Below, piece by piece: positions 18,184-26,618 of a stretch of DNA of 64,000 bases. The DNA lies in NCBI GenBank assembly GCA_029250825.1, contig JAQXEN010000024.1, positions 1-64,000 of the forward strand, written 5' to 3'. Source of the DNA: Porticoccaceae bacterium. Its GTDB lineage: Bacteria; Pseudomonadota; Gammaproteobacteria; Pseudomonadales; Porticoccaceae. Made by a program: the position numbers and the translations under genes. The first letter of the stretch is position 1; each line of letters starts with the position of its first letter. Under the pieces are notes generated by a model that was not told where the DNA came from, ran no database searches, and saw only the letters and a list, made by a program, of their open reading frames with translations.

Positions 18184-18689
18184 AAAACTCAGAGTTTATT
18201 CGCAGCCGCTGGTTTGAAGATATTCCCGTCGGAGAGTTTCATGTCTTTGGCTCACACAGTTTTACCGAAAAAGAGATTATTGAATTTGGTAAAAAATATT
18301 CGCCGGAAACCTTTCACACTTCACCTGAAGCGGCATTCGACAGCGAGTACCGCGGGCTGGTGGCCGCAGAATTACATCTAGCGGCAATCTGGATGAAATT
18401 GATGGTCGACTATATGGAGCGTTTTGCCACCGGCGTTCAGGATGGTCGGCGCAATGGTGCCGGGGTCAGTGTTCGAGATATGCAGTGGTTTAAACCCGTG
18501 CGCCCAGGACACACGATTACCTTTACCTATGAGATCTGTGAAAAACTTGACCGCAGAGTGCGCGACAAGTGGGGCATTATCCGCAGCCGCAACGAGGGTT
18601 TTAATCAAAATAACGAGCGCGTATTTAGCTTCGAAATTGATATTCTTGCCGAGCTAGCGCCCACTGTGAAACCAGCAGCAGAACGCTAA
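18180..18689 (+). CDS. MaoC-like hydratase, second copy
   Basis: This 169-aa hot-dog-fold protein resembles its neighbour (RWFEDIPVGEFHVFGSHSFTE, then IIEFGKKYSPETFHTSPEAA). At the position of the hydratase motif it reads YSPETFHT instead of FDPQPYHL, so the usual catalytic Asp is replaced by Ser and only the His is kept. It may be the non-catalytic partner of the upstream MaoC protein, as in heteromeric MaoC-type hydratases, or have changed activity. The start overlaps the upstream stop (ATGA). It is the last gene of the operon and converges on the GMC oxidoreductase gene, with a shared terminator. Confidence 0.8.
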   Translation: MKNSEFIRSRWFEDIPVGEFHVFGSHSFTEKEIIEFGKKYSPETFHTSPEAAFDSEYRGLVAAELHLAAIWMKLMVDYMERFATGVQDGRRNGAGVSVRDMQWFKPVRPGHTITFTYEICEKLDRRVRDKWGIIRSRNEGFNQNNERVFSFEIDILAELAPTVKPAAER

Positions 18690-18727
18690 AAAAATAGCCA
18701 CTTACTAAGAAGCGGCTAACATTTTTT
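18686..18727. terminator. Bidirectional terminator between MaoC operon and GMC gene
   Basis: The hairpin TAGCCACTT (18694-18702) / AAGCGGCTA (18709-18717) has one mismatch and is flanked by an A-run on the left and a T-run (18721-18726) on the right, so it can act on both strands. It overlaps the last codons of the minus-strand GMC gene. Confidence 0.7.
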
Positions 18728-20270
18728 CCACCGTGCGCAGCGCCAGAGCATGTACTGTAAAGGTGGGATTTACCGCTCCGCTTGAAGGGAATAAACCGGG
18801 GCCGGCAATATACAGATTATCCAGATCGTGGCAGCGGCCATACTGATCACAGACAGATTCTTTGGCATCAGCCCCCATCACCGTGCCACCCATTAGATGC
18901 ATAGCCACAGTGGGTCCGGTCCAGGTCTCAGTGGCGCCAGCGGCTTTAAATACCTCAACGCCTTTATTGACACCCTCAGTCACCAGTGCTCGCGTGCGTT
19001 CATTGATACTGTGATGGGTGGCCGCCAGGGGCAAACCAAACTGATCACTGCGCTCGCTTAGAGTAATGCGATTATCCTCGAGGGGGATATCTTCACCGAC
19101 AAAATTCATCTGGCCAAAATGCTTCGCTGCTTTACGCATAAAGGGATCCAGTGCGGCACCGTAAATATCCGCTCTGCCGGTGGCGATACCCAGCAGATCG
19201 TTGGGCTTGGTGGCATTGGCAATCAGCCACTGATAGGAGCCAAAGGCCTCGCCCTTGTCTTTATTGGCATAGTCGTCCTGACACAGTAGCTGGCCACCAG
19301 TGGCGCCAAGATGACAGTCAGTCTGTTGATCAAACAGGCCAAGCACTAGCTGCGCCGGATGGGTCATTAGATAGCGCCCCACTTTGTCGCTGCTATTAGC
19401 CATGCCCGCTGGATGTTTAGTGCTCTTGGAATTTAATAAAATACGCGCGTTTTGCACCGCAAAAGCGCTGAGCACAACCTGTTCAGCCAATACCTGATGC
19501 ACAGCACCATCGGCATCAAAATACTCTACGCCAGTAGCTTTTCTGCCCGATGCGTCATGGAGCACACGACTCACCGTACTGTTGTGGCGAATGCTTGCGC
19601 CTCCAGCAAAGGCTTGCGGCAAATAGGTCACCAGAGGATTGGCCAGTGCACCAATGGGACAGCCGGCGTCACACCAGCCATCATAGAGGCAGGAACTGCG
19701 ACCTTTAAAGGGCTGGCTATTGATCGCCAAGGGCAGCGGTGACACCGCCATACCGAGCTTATTAAAGCCCTTTGCAATCACCTGGCCCTGAGCAAACACC
19801 GGCAGTGCTGGCATCGGATAAGCAGCGCCCTGAGGACGCCACTTCTCGGCCTTTGCATCGCCGCTAATACCCGCTTCGGCTTGTATGCGGTCATAGTAGG
19901 GCATCAGATCTTTATAGTTGATCGGCCAGTCCAGACCCACCCCCTGTTCAGTGGCAAGATTGAAATCATTCTCGTGCAGCCGCAGCCACACGGCGTAATG
20001 GTGCAGTGCACTGCCGCCGGTGCCATAGCCACTGTTAAAACTATTGCCAATCTTGTGGTTGCCGGATTCCTCTACAGGCGCCCCGCCCCACTTTAATTTT
20101 CGGGCCGAGATCTGCGAACTTTCCAAGTCGCCTAACTTGCGCTCTGGTCCAGCTTCGAGAATCAGGACGCTTTTGCCCCCCTGCACAGCCTTTGCTGCGA
20201 TTAAGCTGCCAGCTGCGCCAGCACCCACAATCAGTACATCAAATTTGTCTTGCAGTGAAATTGATTCCAT
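18705..20270 (-). CDS. GMC-type dehydrogenase, gluconate 2-dehydrogenase large-subunit-like
   Basis: This 521-aa FAD-dependent GMC oxidoreductase has an N-terminal VLIVGAGAAGSLIAA Rossmann motif (about 12-26), the GGSALHHYAVWLR substrate/FAD region, CLYDGWCDAGCPIGA with clustered cysteines, and the C-terminal MHLMGGTVMG / LYIAGPGLFPSSGAVNPTFT block. It should oxidise an alcohol or hydroxy acid. The ATG at 20270 overlaps the stop of the small-subunit gene by one base (TAATG), with AAGGAG upstream, so the pair is translationally coupled. It has no signal peptide of its own. Relatives such as FAD glucose dehydrogenase are exported with a Tat-signal-bearing small subunit, and the same is likely here. 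No cytochrome subunit is visible in the window. Confidence 0.87.
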   Translation of the reverse strand: MESISLQDKFDVLIVGAGAAGSLIAAKAVQGGKSVLILEAGPERKLGDLESSQISARKLKWGGAPVEESGNHKIGNSFNSGYGTGGSALHHYAVWLRLHENDFNLATEQGVGLDWPINYKDLMPYYDRIQAEAGISGDAKAEKWRPQGAAYPMPALPVFAQGQVIAKGFNKLGMAVSPLPLAINSQPFKGRSSCLYDGWCDAGCPIGALANPLVTYLPQAFAGGASIRHNSTVSRVLHDASGRKATGVEYFDADGAVHQVLAEQVVLSAFAVQNARILLNSKSTKHPAGMANSSDKVGRYLMTHPAQLVLGLFDQQTDCHLGATGGQLLCQDDYANKDKGEAFGSYQWLIANATKPNDLLGIATGRADIYGAALDPFMRKAAKHFGQMNFVGEDIPLEDNRITLSERSDQFGLPLAATHHSINERTRALVTEGVNKGVEVFKAAGATETWTGPTVAMHLMGGTVMGADAKESVCDQYGRCHDLDNLYIAGPGLFPSSGAVNPTFTVHALALRTVEKMLAAS

Positions 20271-20875
20271 TACTTTTGCAACTCCTTGGCCGACAGCCAT
20301 TTGTCGCTGGGGGCAATATGCGCCATATAGGGCATGCCTATAGTTTCTGATCCCGATTGGGTTCCGTAAACCACATCACAGGCATCGGCGCGCCAGACAA
20401 AAAATAGAAATGAGGCTGGTGCAGCGGACCAATTGGCAATGGCATCGGTGAACATCTGGTCAACCAAACTTTTGATCTGGCTCTCAGTCAACTGAGACCA
20501 GGGGCGATCAAATTGGGTTAGTGCGGCCTGATGAGCGGCAGCCAGACCCTGCTGATAAAAGGGAGCAAAAGGTGGCTCTAGGCCTAAATAGCGGCCCATC
20601 AATAGAGCGTTATGGGGCTTTTCTGCCAGCTGATAGTCGACAAAGGCGGCAATGCCTGCGCTTCGTGAACCCGGCACTATGGCCTCGCAAAGGGTTTCTA
20701 ATGTGGTCACTTCCAATGCCGATAAAACCTTCATCGGCATCTGCGCAGCATGTGCTGCAGCAGGTGTTAACAACAGTGCCTTGCCGCCGACCATATAGGT
20801 CATCGCCATGGCGCTGGTTTTTAAAAAACTGCGTCTTGTAGTATCAGTCGCGTCACTAGTTTTATTTGAATTCAT
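20270..20875 (-). CDS. Gluconate 2-dehydrogenase subunit 3-like small subunit with Tat signal
   Basis: The 201-aa protein starts with a twin-arginine signal (TRRSFLKTSAMAM, then a hydrophobic stretch ending near AAAHAAQ) and continues with the subunit-3 pattern (LSALEVTTLETLCEAIVPGS, FVDYQLAEKPHN). The family serves as the membrane-translocation and folding partner of GMC-type dehydrogenases. It lies directly upstream of, and one base overlapping with, the large subunit gene. Its product is expected in the periplasm in complex with that subunit. Confidence 0.83.
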   Translation of the reverse strand: MNSNKTSDATDTTRRSFLKTSAMAMTYMVGGKALLLTPAAAHAAQMPMKVLSALEVTTLETLCEAIVPGSRSAGIAAFVDYQLAEKPHNALLMGRYLGLEPPFAPFYQQGLAAAHQAALTQFDRPWSQLTESQIKSLVDQMFTDAIANWSAAPASFLFFVWRADACDVVYGTQSGSETIGMPYMAHIAPSDKWLSAKELQK

Positions 20876-20968
20876 TCAATCAACTCATCATATTTTTTAA
20901 ACTAACGAATAAGGGGCGCGCAATTGACCGCGCGCCCCTATTCAGATTACATCATTTCCCAACTCGAT

Positions 20969-23386
20969 TTAGAAGTCGCGACGGATACCAATATTGAAGG
21001 AGCGTGGATCGCGATAGGACACCTCATTACAACCACAGAGTGTTGCCAAATCGAAGCCCTGAACACCAGCGCGTTCATCAGTCAGATTGCGCACGGCTAA
21101 TGTTGCTTGCCATAGGCCATCTGTGCTCATCCAGCTCAGCTGCGAGTTAAGCATGACGTAGCTATCAAACTTATCCGCATCGAAGTTTCTCAGATTGTAG
21201 TAGTACTCATCTGAGTAACTAACATCACCCTGAATAGCCAGAGTGCCTGAAGATATGGGCCACTCATAACGAACCAAACCGGTCATCTGCATTTCTGGGG
21301 CATAGGTTGGATCCACATCGCTAGGTGGCAATGGTGAACCACTGCGCAGTGGGATATCTTTAACTGTGGCATCAAAGTAAGACATGCTGAGGATGACATC
21401 CAGCCCTTCAGCCGGTGAACTCTGTAGTTCCAATTCCATACCTAAATTGTCTGCATCAGCATTAATCACAACACCGCCAACACCGACAAACAAGAAGGCC
21501 TGATAATCTGTGTAGTCATAGTAGAAAACCGAGCCGTTAAGGCGGGTGTTCTCACTCAGACTCATTTTGAAACCACCCTCATAGGCCAGTAAAATCTCTT
21601 CGCCATAGTCAATCGCGGAATCGCCGCCAGAGCCCAGATAAGAACCTAATAATGGCGCATTAAAACTGCCTGCTTTGACACCTCGATTGACGCCGGCGTA
21701 GAGCAGCAGGTCATCACTTGGACGCCAATCTAACTGTGCTTTGGCCGCCCAGAGTGTGTCTGACGTGCTGTTCTCATAGAAGTAAGGCGATCCGGCACCA
21801 ACGGCATTGGGAATAAAGTCGCCCTGATTAACCGTATGGTTACTCATTGATGGAAAAAACCCGATGCCCACCTCAAAGTCTTTCTCTTCACGAATTACAC
21901 GCATACCGAAAGTGGCGCTCAGAGTGTCGCTGATATCGTAATCCAGCTGTCCAAATAGGCTGTAAGAGTCGGTCTGTAAATCGGCAACTACACCAACATC
22001 CACAGGACCAATAAGACTATTTTCCGGTGCCTTAAGGCCGTTATCAGAATTATTATCAATGTTCAGGTAAAAGAAACCTGCAACCCAGCGCATATTATCG
22101 GTTTCACCATTGAGTCTAAATTCCTGAGTCAAACTGGTTGCATCAACCCCAGCATAGTTAGCCAACTGGTTAGCGGGCCCAGAATCCACATCGATAAACA
22201 GCAGTTTTTCGTAGTCTTTATAATCCGTCACCGAGGTAAATACAGTGCCGTTGCCAAGGTCTCGCTCAACCCGGACATTAACACCCTTGGTATCAGTTGA
22301 ACCCTGATCGGCAAAGGCAAAGTCACTTGAGAAGGTAAAGTCATCGCCATCCGGATCCAGATAACCAAAGAAATCTCCCCCTGGGGCCAGACGTCCGTCA
22401 AAACCATAACCGCCTCCGGGTAACAAGCCATCACCATCGATCAGATCGGCACCACCATCACCACCAGCGGTGTCTATGGTCAGCCGAGTTTCATCTGCCG
22501 GGGTATTAATCACATTGATCAATTCGCCGTTTTCGACAATACCGATGGTTGACTTGGACTGGTAAGGACCAGTGCCCACCTCAGAGGTCGCATAGTTCAT
22601 GGAGACATCGATGCGCGTATCATCGGAAGGCTGAAAAGCGAAAGAAAGACGGCCAGCAAAGGTGTCATCATCACCTAGATCAGCACCGGCGCCATCCCCC
22701 GGAGAAGTCCCCCCTGGAGCGGCCGCAATGGCCCCTTCGGGATAAAGATTTTTCAAATAACCATCTTGTTTGTTGTAACGAAAGGCAGCGCGAGCGGCCA
22801 CTTTTTCACTGAGTACTGCACCGTATGCAGCTTCCACTGTAGTGCGGTTGGCATTGGCGTCGGTATCGTAACGACCCATGCTGACATCCACATAACCGTT
22901 GTTCTCGTCAAAGTTGGGCTTGTTGGATAGATAGTGCACCAGACCACCGGTGGCGTTGCGACCAAACAAGGTGCCCTGAGGACCCTTGAGTATTTCAACG
23001 CGCTCGATATCAAAAACGGCAAAGGTCTGTGCCTGAGCCACGGCGAGATAACCCTCATCTAGATACACAGCATTGGGGGCTTCAATAATGTCATTGAAAT
23101 CATTTTGCGTGACACCACGAATAGAAAACTGGGTGTTCTGGCCGGCGAGGTTGCCACTGATATGGACGCCGGGGCTAAATGCGGCGATATCAACACTCTT
23201 GGTAACGCCCAGTGCACTCATCTGTGCGCCCGTAAAGGCGGTGATGGCAATTGGCACGTCCTGTAAGCTCTGCTCTCGCTTCTGGGCGGTGACCACCACT
23301 TCTTCTAAAATACTGGCAGCAGTCGCCTGTTGCACTGCTAGTGCCAGACCTAATAACGCGAATGTAATTAACGGTGTTTTTTTCAT
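20969..23386 (-). CDS. TonB-dependent outer-membrane receptor of the catabolic island
   Basis: This 805-aa receptor has a signal peptide (MKKTPLITFALLGLALAVQQATA), a TonB-box-like segment (LEEVVVTAQKREQSLQDVP), a plug domain with FSIRGVTQNDF and VEILKGPQGTLFGRNATGG, a 22-strand-type beta-barrel and a C-terminal aromatic residue (IRRDF). It has a good ribosome site, AGAGGGGAA. It imports a substrate too large or too dilute for porins, using TonB energy. Its place between the GMC dehydrogenase and the LLM monooxygenase suggests that it takes up the compound degraded by this island rather than a siderophore. No Fur box is seen upstream. Confidence 0.9.
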   Translation of the reverse strand: MKKTPLITFALLGLALAVQQATAASILEEVVVTAQKREQSLQDVPIAITAFTGAQMSALGVTKSVDIAAFSPGVHISGNLAGQNTQFSIRGVTQNDFNDIIEAPNAVYLDEGYLAVAQAQTFAVFDIERVEILKGPQGTLFGRNATGGLVHYLSNKPNFDENNGYVDVSMGRYDTDANANRTTVEAAYGAVLSEKVAARAAFRYNKQDGYLKNLYPEGAIAAAPGGTSPGDGAGADLGDDDTFAGRLSFAFQPSDDTRIDVSMNYATSEVGTGPYQSKSTIGIVENGELINVINTPADETRLTIDTAGGDGGADLIDGDGLLPGGGYGFDGRLAPGGDFFGYLDPDGDDFTFSSDFAFADQGSTDTKGVNVRVERDLGNGTVFTSVTDYKDYEKLLFIDVDSGPANQLANYAGVDATSLTQEFRLNGETDNMRWVAGFFYLNIDNNSDNGLKAPENSLIGPVDVGVVADLQTDSYSLFGQLDYDISDTLSATFGMRVIREEKDFEVGIGFFPSMSNHTVNQGDFIPNAVGAGSPYFYENSTSDTLWAAKAQLDWRPSDDLLLYAGVNRGVKAGSFNAPLLGSYLGSGGDSAIDYGEEILLAYEGGFKMSLSENTRLNGSVFYYDYTDYQAFLFVGVGGVVINADADNLGMELELQSSPAEGLDVILSMSYFDATVKDIPLRSGSPLPPSDVDPTYAPEMQMTGLVRYEWPISSGTLAIQGDVSYSDEYYYNLRNFDADKFDSYVMLNSQLSWMSTDGLWQATLAVRNLTDERAGVQGFDLATLCGCNEVSYRDPRSFNIGIRRDF

Positions 23387-23475
23387 AATTATTCCCCTCT
23401 ACTGTTATATATATTTTTTAACTGTTGTTGTTATTTTTTTATTATTGTTTATAAAATTGTTTAATCGGGTTTCCG

Positions 23476-24582
23476 CTAACCAACCGGCAAGCGCAGCCCC
23501 TTGCGTTCTAAACGTGGAATCACCTCATCGCGAAAATAGGGAAATTCCTTGGCGTAATCGACAAAGGACAATGTCAATCCAGCCAGTCCTGTATGACTTA
23601 ATTTTTCTAATTCATCGGCAATATGATCAGGTGTGCCGACCAGCGGATAGCCGCCGTGACCCGCCGCAAAACGGTCTCTAAAACTGGCCAGAGCTTCAGG
23701 CGTGAATGACTGAGCATGCATGCCCTGAAGTTGCATCAGATAATCTACCGCTTCCCAATCGGCGTTCTGATTGGCGTAATAATCGAGATAGTCTTCAGCT
23801 TCTTTCTGAGTCGGACGACAGACCACGGAACAGAAACTAAATACCCCCACATCGCGCCCTACAGCCGCTGATTTCGACTTGATATCTGCCACTACTTCCG
23901 CGGCCTGTTCGAGAGTAAAGACTGGGGTAAATAAGAAATCGGCATTGCGCATGGCAAAGTTACGACCCTCTTCCGAGGCCGCGGCATTGAGAATTGGAAT
24001 ATGTTTCTGTGCTGGCCGCGGGTTGCTGTAGACCCCGGTGCCCTGAAAGAATTCACCGTTCCAGTCAAAGGCCTGCTCCTCGGTCCAGAGCTTCTGCACA
24101 TAATCAAACCATTCCTGAGCATAGGCGTAGCGCTGAGCATGCTCGGCGGATAGCTCAACGCCAAAGGCGTCATATTCTGGCTTATTCCAGCCAGCCACCA
24201 CATTGAGTCCGACTCGGCCATTGCCAAGGTGATCAATAGTAGCTAGCTGTTTAGCTGAGACGATGGGGTGGTTGAATGCGGTGTGGACGGTAGCAAAGAC
24301 TTGAATGTTTTGTGTGTGGGCTAAAAGGCCGGCAGCCCAGGCGACGGTTTCGAGTACACCACCGTGAAAGTCTGTATCGCCGCCGTAGCCAATCCAGCGG
24401 GCAATTGGCAACATAAACTCAAGACCAGCGGCATCGCACTGACGAACCAGGTCGAGATTGTTTTCCCAGGTATTTTCCCAGCGCTCTTCAACTTTAGTGA
24501 CCGCCATACCACCAGAGCAGTTTGCGGAAAAAATCCCCAGCTTAAGTTTATTGTCATTGTACATCGGGTTCTTAGCCGACAT
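23476..24582 (-). CDS. LLM-class flavin-dependent monooxygenase, RutA-like
   Basis: This 368-aa TIM-barrel flavin monooxygenase of the bacterial luciferase superfamily resembles the pyrimidine oxygenase RutA group: GIFSANCSGG at the start, FMLPIARWIGYGGDTDFHGG near 60, QVFATVHTAFNHPIVSAKQ, DHLGNGRVGLNVVAGWNKPEYDAFG (split by order in the barrel), and GTPDHIADELEKL near the end. RutA oxidatively opens the uracil amide ring using FMNH2 and O2. The start at 24582 was chosen because GGGGGAAG lies 4-5 bases upstream. A flavin reductase must come from elsewhere. Predicted operator B lies 109 bp upstream. With the nearby RidA (compare RutC) and cyclase genes, an oxidative attack on an N-heterocycle is plausible. 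Confidence 0.83.
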   Translation of the reverse strand: MSAKNPMYNDNKLKLGIFSANCSGGMAVTKVEERWENTWENNLDLVRQCDAAGLEFMLPIARWIGYGGDTDFHGGVLETVAWAAGLLAHTQNIQVFATVHTAFNHPIVSAKQLATIDHLGNGRVGLNVVAGWNKPEYDAFGVELSAEHAQRYAYAQEWFDYVQKLWTEEQAFDWNGEFFQGTGVYSNPRPAQKHIPILNAAASEEGRNFAMRNADFLFTPVFTLEQAAEVVADIKSKSAAVGRDVGVFSFCSVVCRPTQKEAEDYLDYYANQNADWEAVDYLMQLQGMHAQSFTPEALASFRDRFAAGHGGYPLVGTPDHIADELEKLSHTGLAGLTLSFVDYAKEFPYFRDEVIPRLERKGLRLPVG

Positions 24583-24690
24583 AGTCTTCCCCCACTGTAA
24601 AAAACCAATACAGCAATCACCATAGTTTTTTTGAATGGTGCTGCTGGTGCTTATAATTCTATGTGGCTCAAACAATCTTTACTTTATATT

Positions 24691-24708
24691 TATTTTAAGC
24701 TTAAACTA
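24691..24708. promoter_or_regulatory. Predicted MarR operator B (LLM / MaoC intergenic)
   Basis: TATTTTAA-GC-TTAAACTA differs from a perfect palindrome at one base. It lies between the divergent LLM monooxygenase (109 bp) and the third MaoC gene (133 bp), and matches operators A, C and D. Confidence 0.65.
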
Positions 24709-24840
24709 TATCTTAGATCATGACGTCCCCATCATGCAACAAAAAACAACAACCGTAAAATCAGTGGCCGTTATCTGGCTGGGAGTTCCCACAGCCTTTT
24801 ACCATCTATAGCCCATATTGAACCGACAAAGGATATATCT

Positions 24841-25287
24841 ATGATGAAGTATTTTGAGAGTTTTAAGCTCGGCAAGATATATCAACTTAGGGAATATAGA
24901 GTCTCCGAGGCAGAGATACTTGAGTTTGCCAACAAATACGATCCCCAGAGTTACCACACAGACCCACTTGCCGCCGCAGAGTCACCCTTTGGTTCATTGA
25001 TTGCCAGTGGCTGGCATACCGCGGCTATTTTTATGCGCATGCAGTGCGATAGTTTTCTCAATCAATCACATTGTCTGGGATCCCCCGGCATTGACCAGCT
25101 GCGCTGGATCGCGCCGGTGCATCCCGGCGACAGCTTGCACGGGGAAAACAAAATTACTCAACTGCGTCAGTCCAAGTCGAAACCAGACCGTGGAATTGTT
25201 CAATCGGCGGTGTCAATTTACAATCAGAAAAGTGAACGGGTAATGTCACTTGAGACTACCGCTTTTTTTCTCAAGCAACCGACTTAG
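24841..25287 (+). CDS. MaoC-like hydratase, third copy
   Basis: This 148-aa hot-dog-fold MaoC-like protein has FESFKLGKIYQLREYRVSE, ILEFANKYDPQSYHTDP with an intact Asp-Pro-Gln-x-x-His hydratase motif, and GSLIASGWHTAAIFMRM. It therefore keeps the catalytic residues that the second copy lacks. AAAGGA lies 7-8 bases before the first ATG; an ATG one codon later is equally possible. It is transcribed alone, divergent from the LLM gene, with predicted operator B in between, and converges on ridA. It probably hydrates an enoyl-CoA of the same pathway. Confidence 0.82.
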   Translation: MMKYFESFKLGKIYQLREYRVSEAEILEFANKYDPQSYHTDPLAAAESPFGSLIASGWHTAAIFMRMQCDSFLNQSHCLGSPGIDQLRWIAPVHPGDSLHGENKITQLRQSKSKPDRGIVQSAVSIYNQKSERVMSLETTAFFLKQPT

Positions 25288-25301
25288 CTGTCTCTTTAAA
25301 A

Positions 25302-25694
25302 TCAAAGTACTGCAGTAACTTCTATTTCCACCTGGGCCCGATCTTCAATTAATGCTGCCACCTGAACCACAGACATAACCGGGAAGTTTTTTCCCATAAT
25401 CTCTCTATATGCCTGACCAATAGGCCGTAAATTGCCGGCATAAGATTGTTTGTCGGTGATATACCAGGTCATGCGTACCATATGCTCCGGCCCTGCCCCA
25501 CCAGCGCTTAATACGTCGTGGACATTCTGCAAAGTCTGGCGCACCTGCTCAACAAAATCATCGCTTTCAAAATCAGCCTGCTTGTTCCAACCAATTTGAC
25601 CACCGATATAAATAGTTTTGCCACCTTCGGTAAGAATACCGTTGGAATAGCCTTTTGGTGCAACCCAGCCCTCTGGCAATAGTGTCTTGCGCAT
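25302..25694 (-). CDS. RidA/YjgF family enamine/imine deaminase
   Basis: This 130-aa trimeric RidA-family protein has the YSNGILTEGGKTIYIGGQIGWN start, a VRMTWYITDKQSY strand carrying the conserved Arg, and FPVMSVVQVAALIEDRAQVEIEVTAV at the end. Members hydrolyse reactive enamine/imine intermediates to keto compounds, or assist in ring-opening pathways as RutC does. Its start is 37 bp from predicted operator C, shared with the divergent isatin-hydrolase-like gene, so it belongs to the regulon. In this setting it could deaminate an amino-enoyl intermediate left after ring dearomatisation; this is inference. Confidence 0.87.
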   Translation of the reverse strand: MRKTLLPEGWVAPKGYSNGILTEGGKTIYIGGQIGWNKQADFESDDFVEQVRQTLQNVHDVLSAGGAGPEHMVRMTWYITDKQSYAGNLRPIGQAYREIMGKNFPVMSVVQVAALIEDRAQVEIEVTAVL

Positions 25695-25730
25695 GGTGTT
25701 TCCTATTAGTAATATTGCGGATCAGAATTA

Positions 25731-25748
25731 TATTTTAAGCTTAAAATA
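25731..25748. promoter_or_regulatory. Predicted MarR operator C (ridA / cyclase intergenic)
   Basis: The perfect 18-bp palindrome TATTTTAAGCTTAAAATA lies 37 bp before the ridA start and 72 bp before the isatin-hydrolase-like start. It is identical to operator A except for the 2-bp spacer. Confidence 0.75.
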
Positions 25749-25819
25749 AAAACATAGCCAGTTATCATTTTATAATGCACAATAGAATGATAAAAAAACA
25801 GCATAAAGTGGAGATAATC

Positions 25820-26611
25820 ATGAGTAGCAACCCATTACTTGACCTTGTCAGTGGCATTTCAAATGGCAATATTAAAATTATCGATTTGACCGCCACCCTC
25901 GCACCCGGCATACCTACACTGCAATTACCCGAAGAGATGGGATGGGGTAAATCATGGCCTTTCCATATAGAAGAAATTTCTCGCTACGATGATCGCGGTC
26001 CCGCCTGGTACTGGAATAACTTTAAGTGTGGCGAGCACACTGGCACTCACTTTGATGCGCCTATTCACTGGGTCACAGGTAAAGATCATAGCCATCACGC
26101 CACAGACACCGTTGCAGTTGAAACCTTTGTTGCACCGGCCTGTGTGATTGATGCCTCTGCCGAATCTGCTGCCAACCCCGACTTTTTGATGAGTGTTGAT
26201 TTTATTAAACAGTGGGAAGCGGTGCACGGTGATATTGAAGCCGGCTCATGGGTTTTGTTTCACAGCAACTGGTCAAAGAAAGTCGCCACTGATGAATATC
26301 TCAATGTTGACGATGCCGGCAGCCACACGCCGGGCTGGGAACCAGAAGCGATCACCTACCTCACCGATGTTAGAGATGTGGTTGGTGTCGGCGTTGAAAC
26401 CGTGGGTACAGACAGTGGCCAGGCCGCTGCTCAAGAGCCGATGTTTCCCTGTCACAACCTAATGCATGGTGCCAATAAGTGCGGCCTTGCGGGTTTACAG
26501 AACCTTGACCAACTGCCACCCAAAGGTGCGGTAATTATTGCTCCACCGCTGAAAATTAAGGATGGTTCTGGCAGCCCAGCACGAGTTCTTGCACTTATCA
26601 CACAGGATTAG
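25820..26611 (+). CDS. Cyclase-family metal-dependent hydrolase, isatin hydrolase-like
   Basis: This 263-aa member of the cyclase/kynurenine-formamidase fold has the metal-binding motif HTGTHFDAPIH (His73, His77, Asp79, His83). From memory, the overall pattern closely follows the isatin hydrolase of Labrenzia: HFDAPIHWVTGKDHS, ANPDFLMSVDFIKQWEA, GTDSGQAAAQEP, FPCHNLMHGANKCGLAGL and KGAVIIAPPLKI. Isatin hydrolase opens the lactam of isatin to isatinate in the breakdown of indole-3-acetate and isatin. The ATG at 25820 was chosen because GGAG lies 6 bases upstream; the frame from 25775 is Lys/His-rich and overlaps the promoter. It is 7 bp from the downstream oxidoreductase genes in the same operon, behind operator C. 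Another cyclic-amide substrate cannot be excluded. Confidence 0.8.
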   Translation: MSSNPLLDLVSGISNGNIKIIDLTATLAPGIPTLQLPEEMGWGKSWPFHIEEISRYDDRGPAWYWNNFKCGEHTGTHFDAPIHWVTGKDHSHHATDTVAVETFVAPACVIDASAESAANPDFLMSVDFIKQWEAVHGDIEAGSWVLFHSNWSKKVATDEYLNVDDAGSHTPGWEPEAITYLTDVRDVVGVGVETVGTDSGQAAAQEPMFPCHNLMHGANKCGLAGLQNLDQLPPKGAVIIAPPLKIKDGSGSPARVLALITQD

Positions 26612-26618
26612 TTAACCG

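Noticed and set aside
20880-20900. TATTTTTTAAACTA upstream of the GMC small-subunit gene as a fifth MarR operator
   Set aside because: It does not form the TATTTTAA-NN-TTAAAATA palindrome with correct spacing; likely chance in AT-rich DNA.
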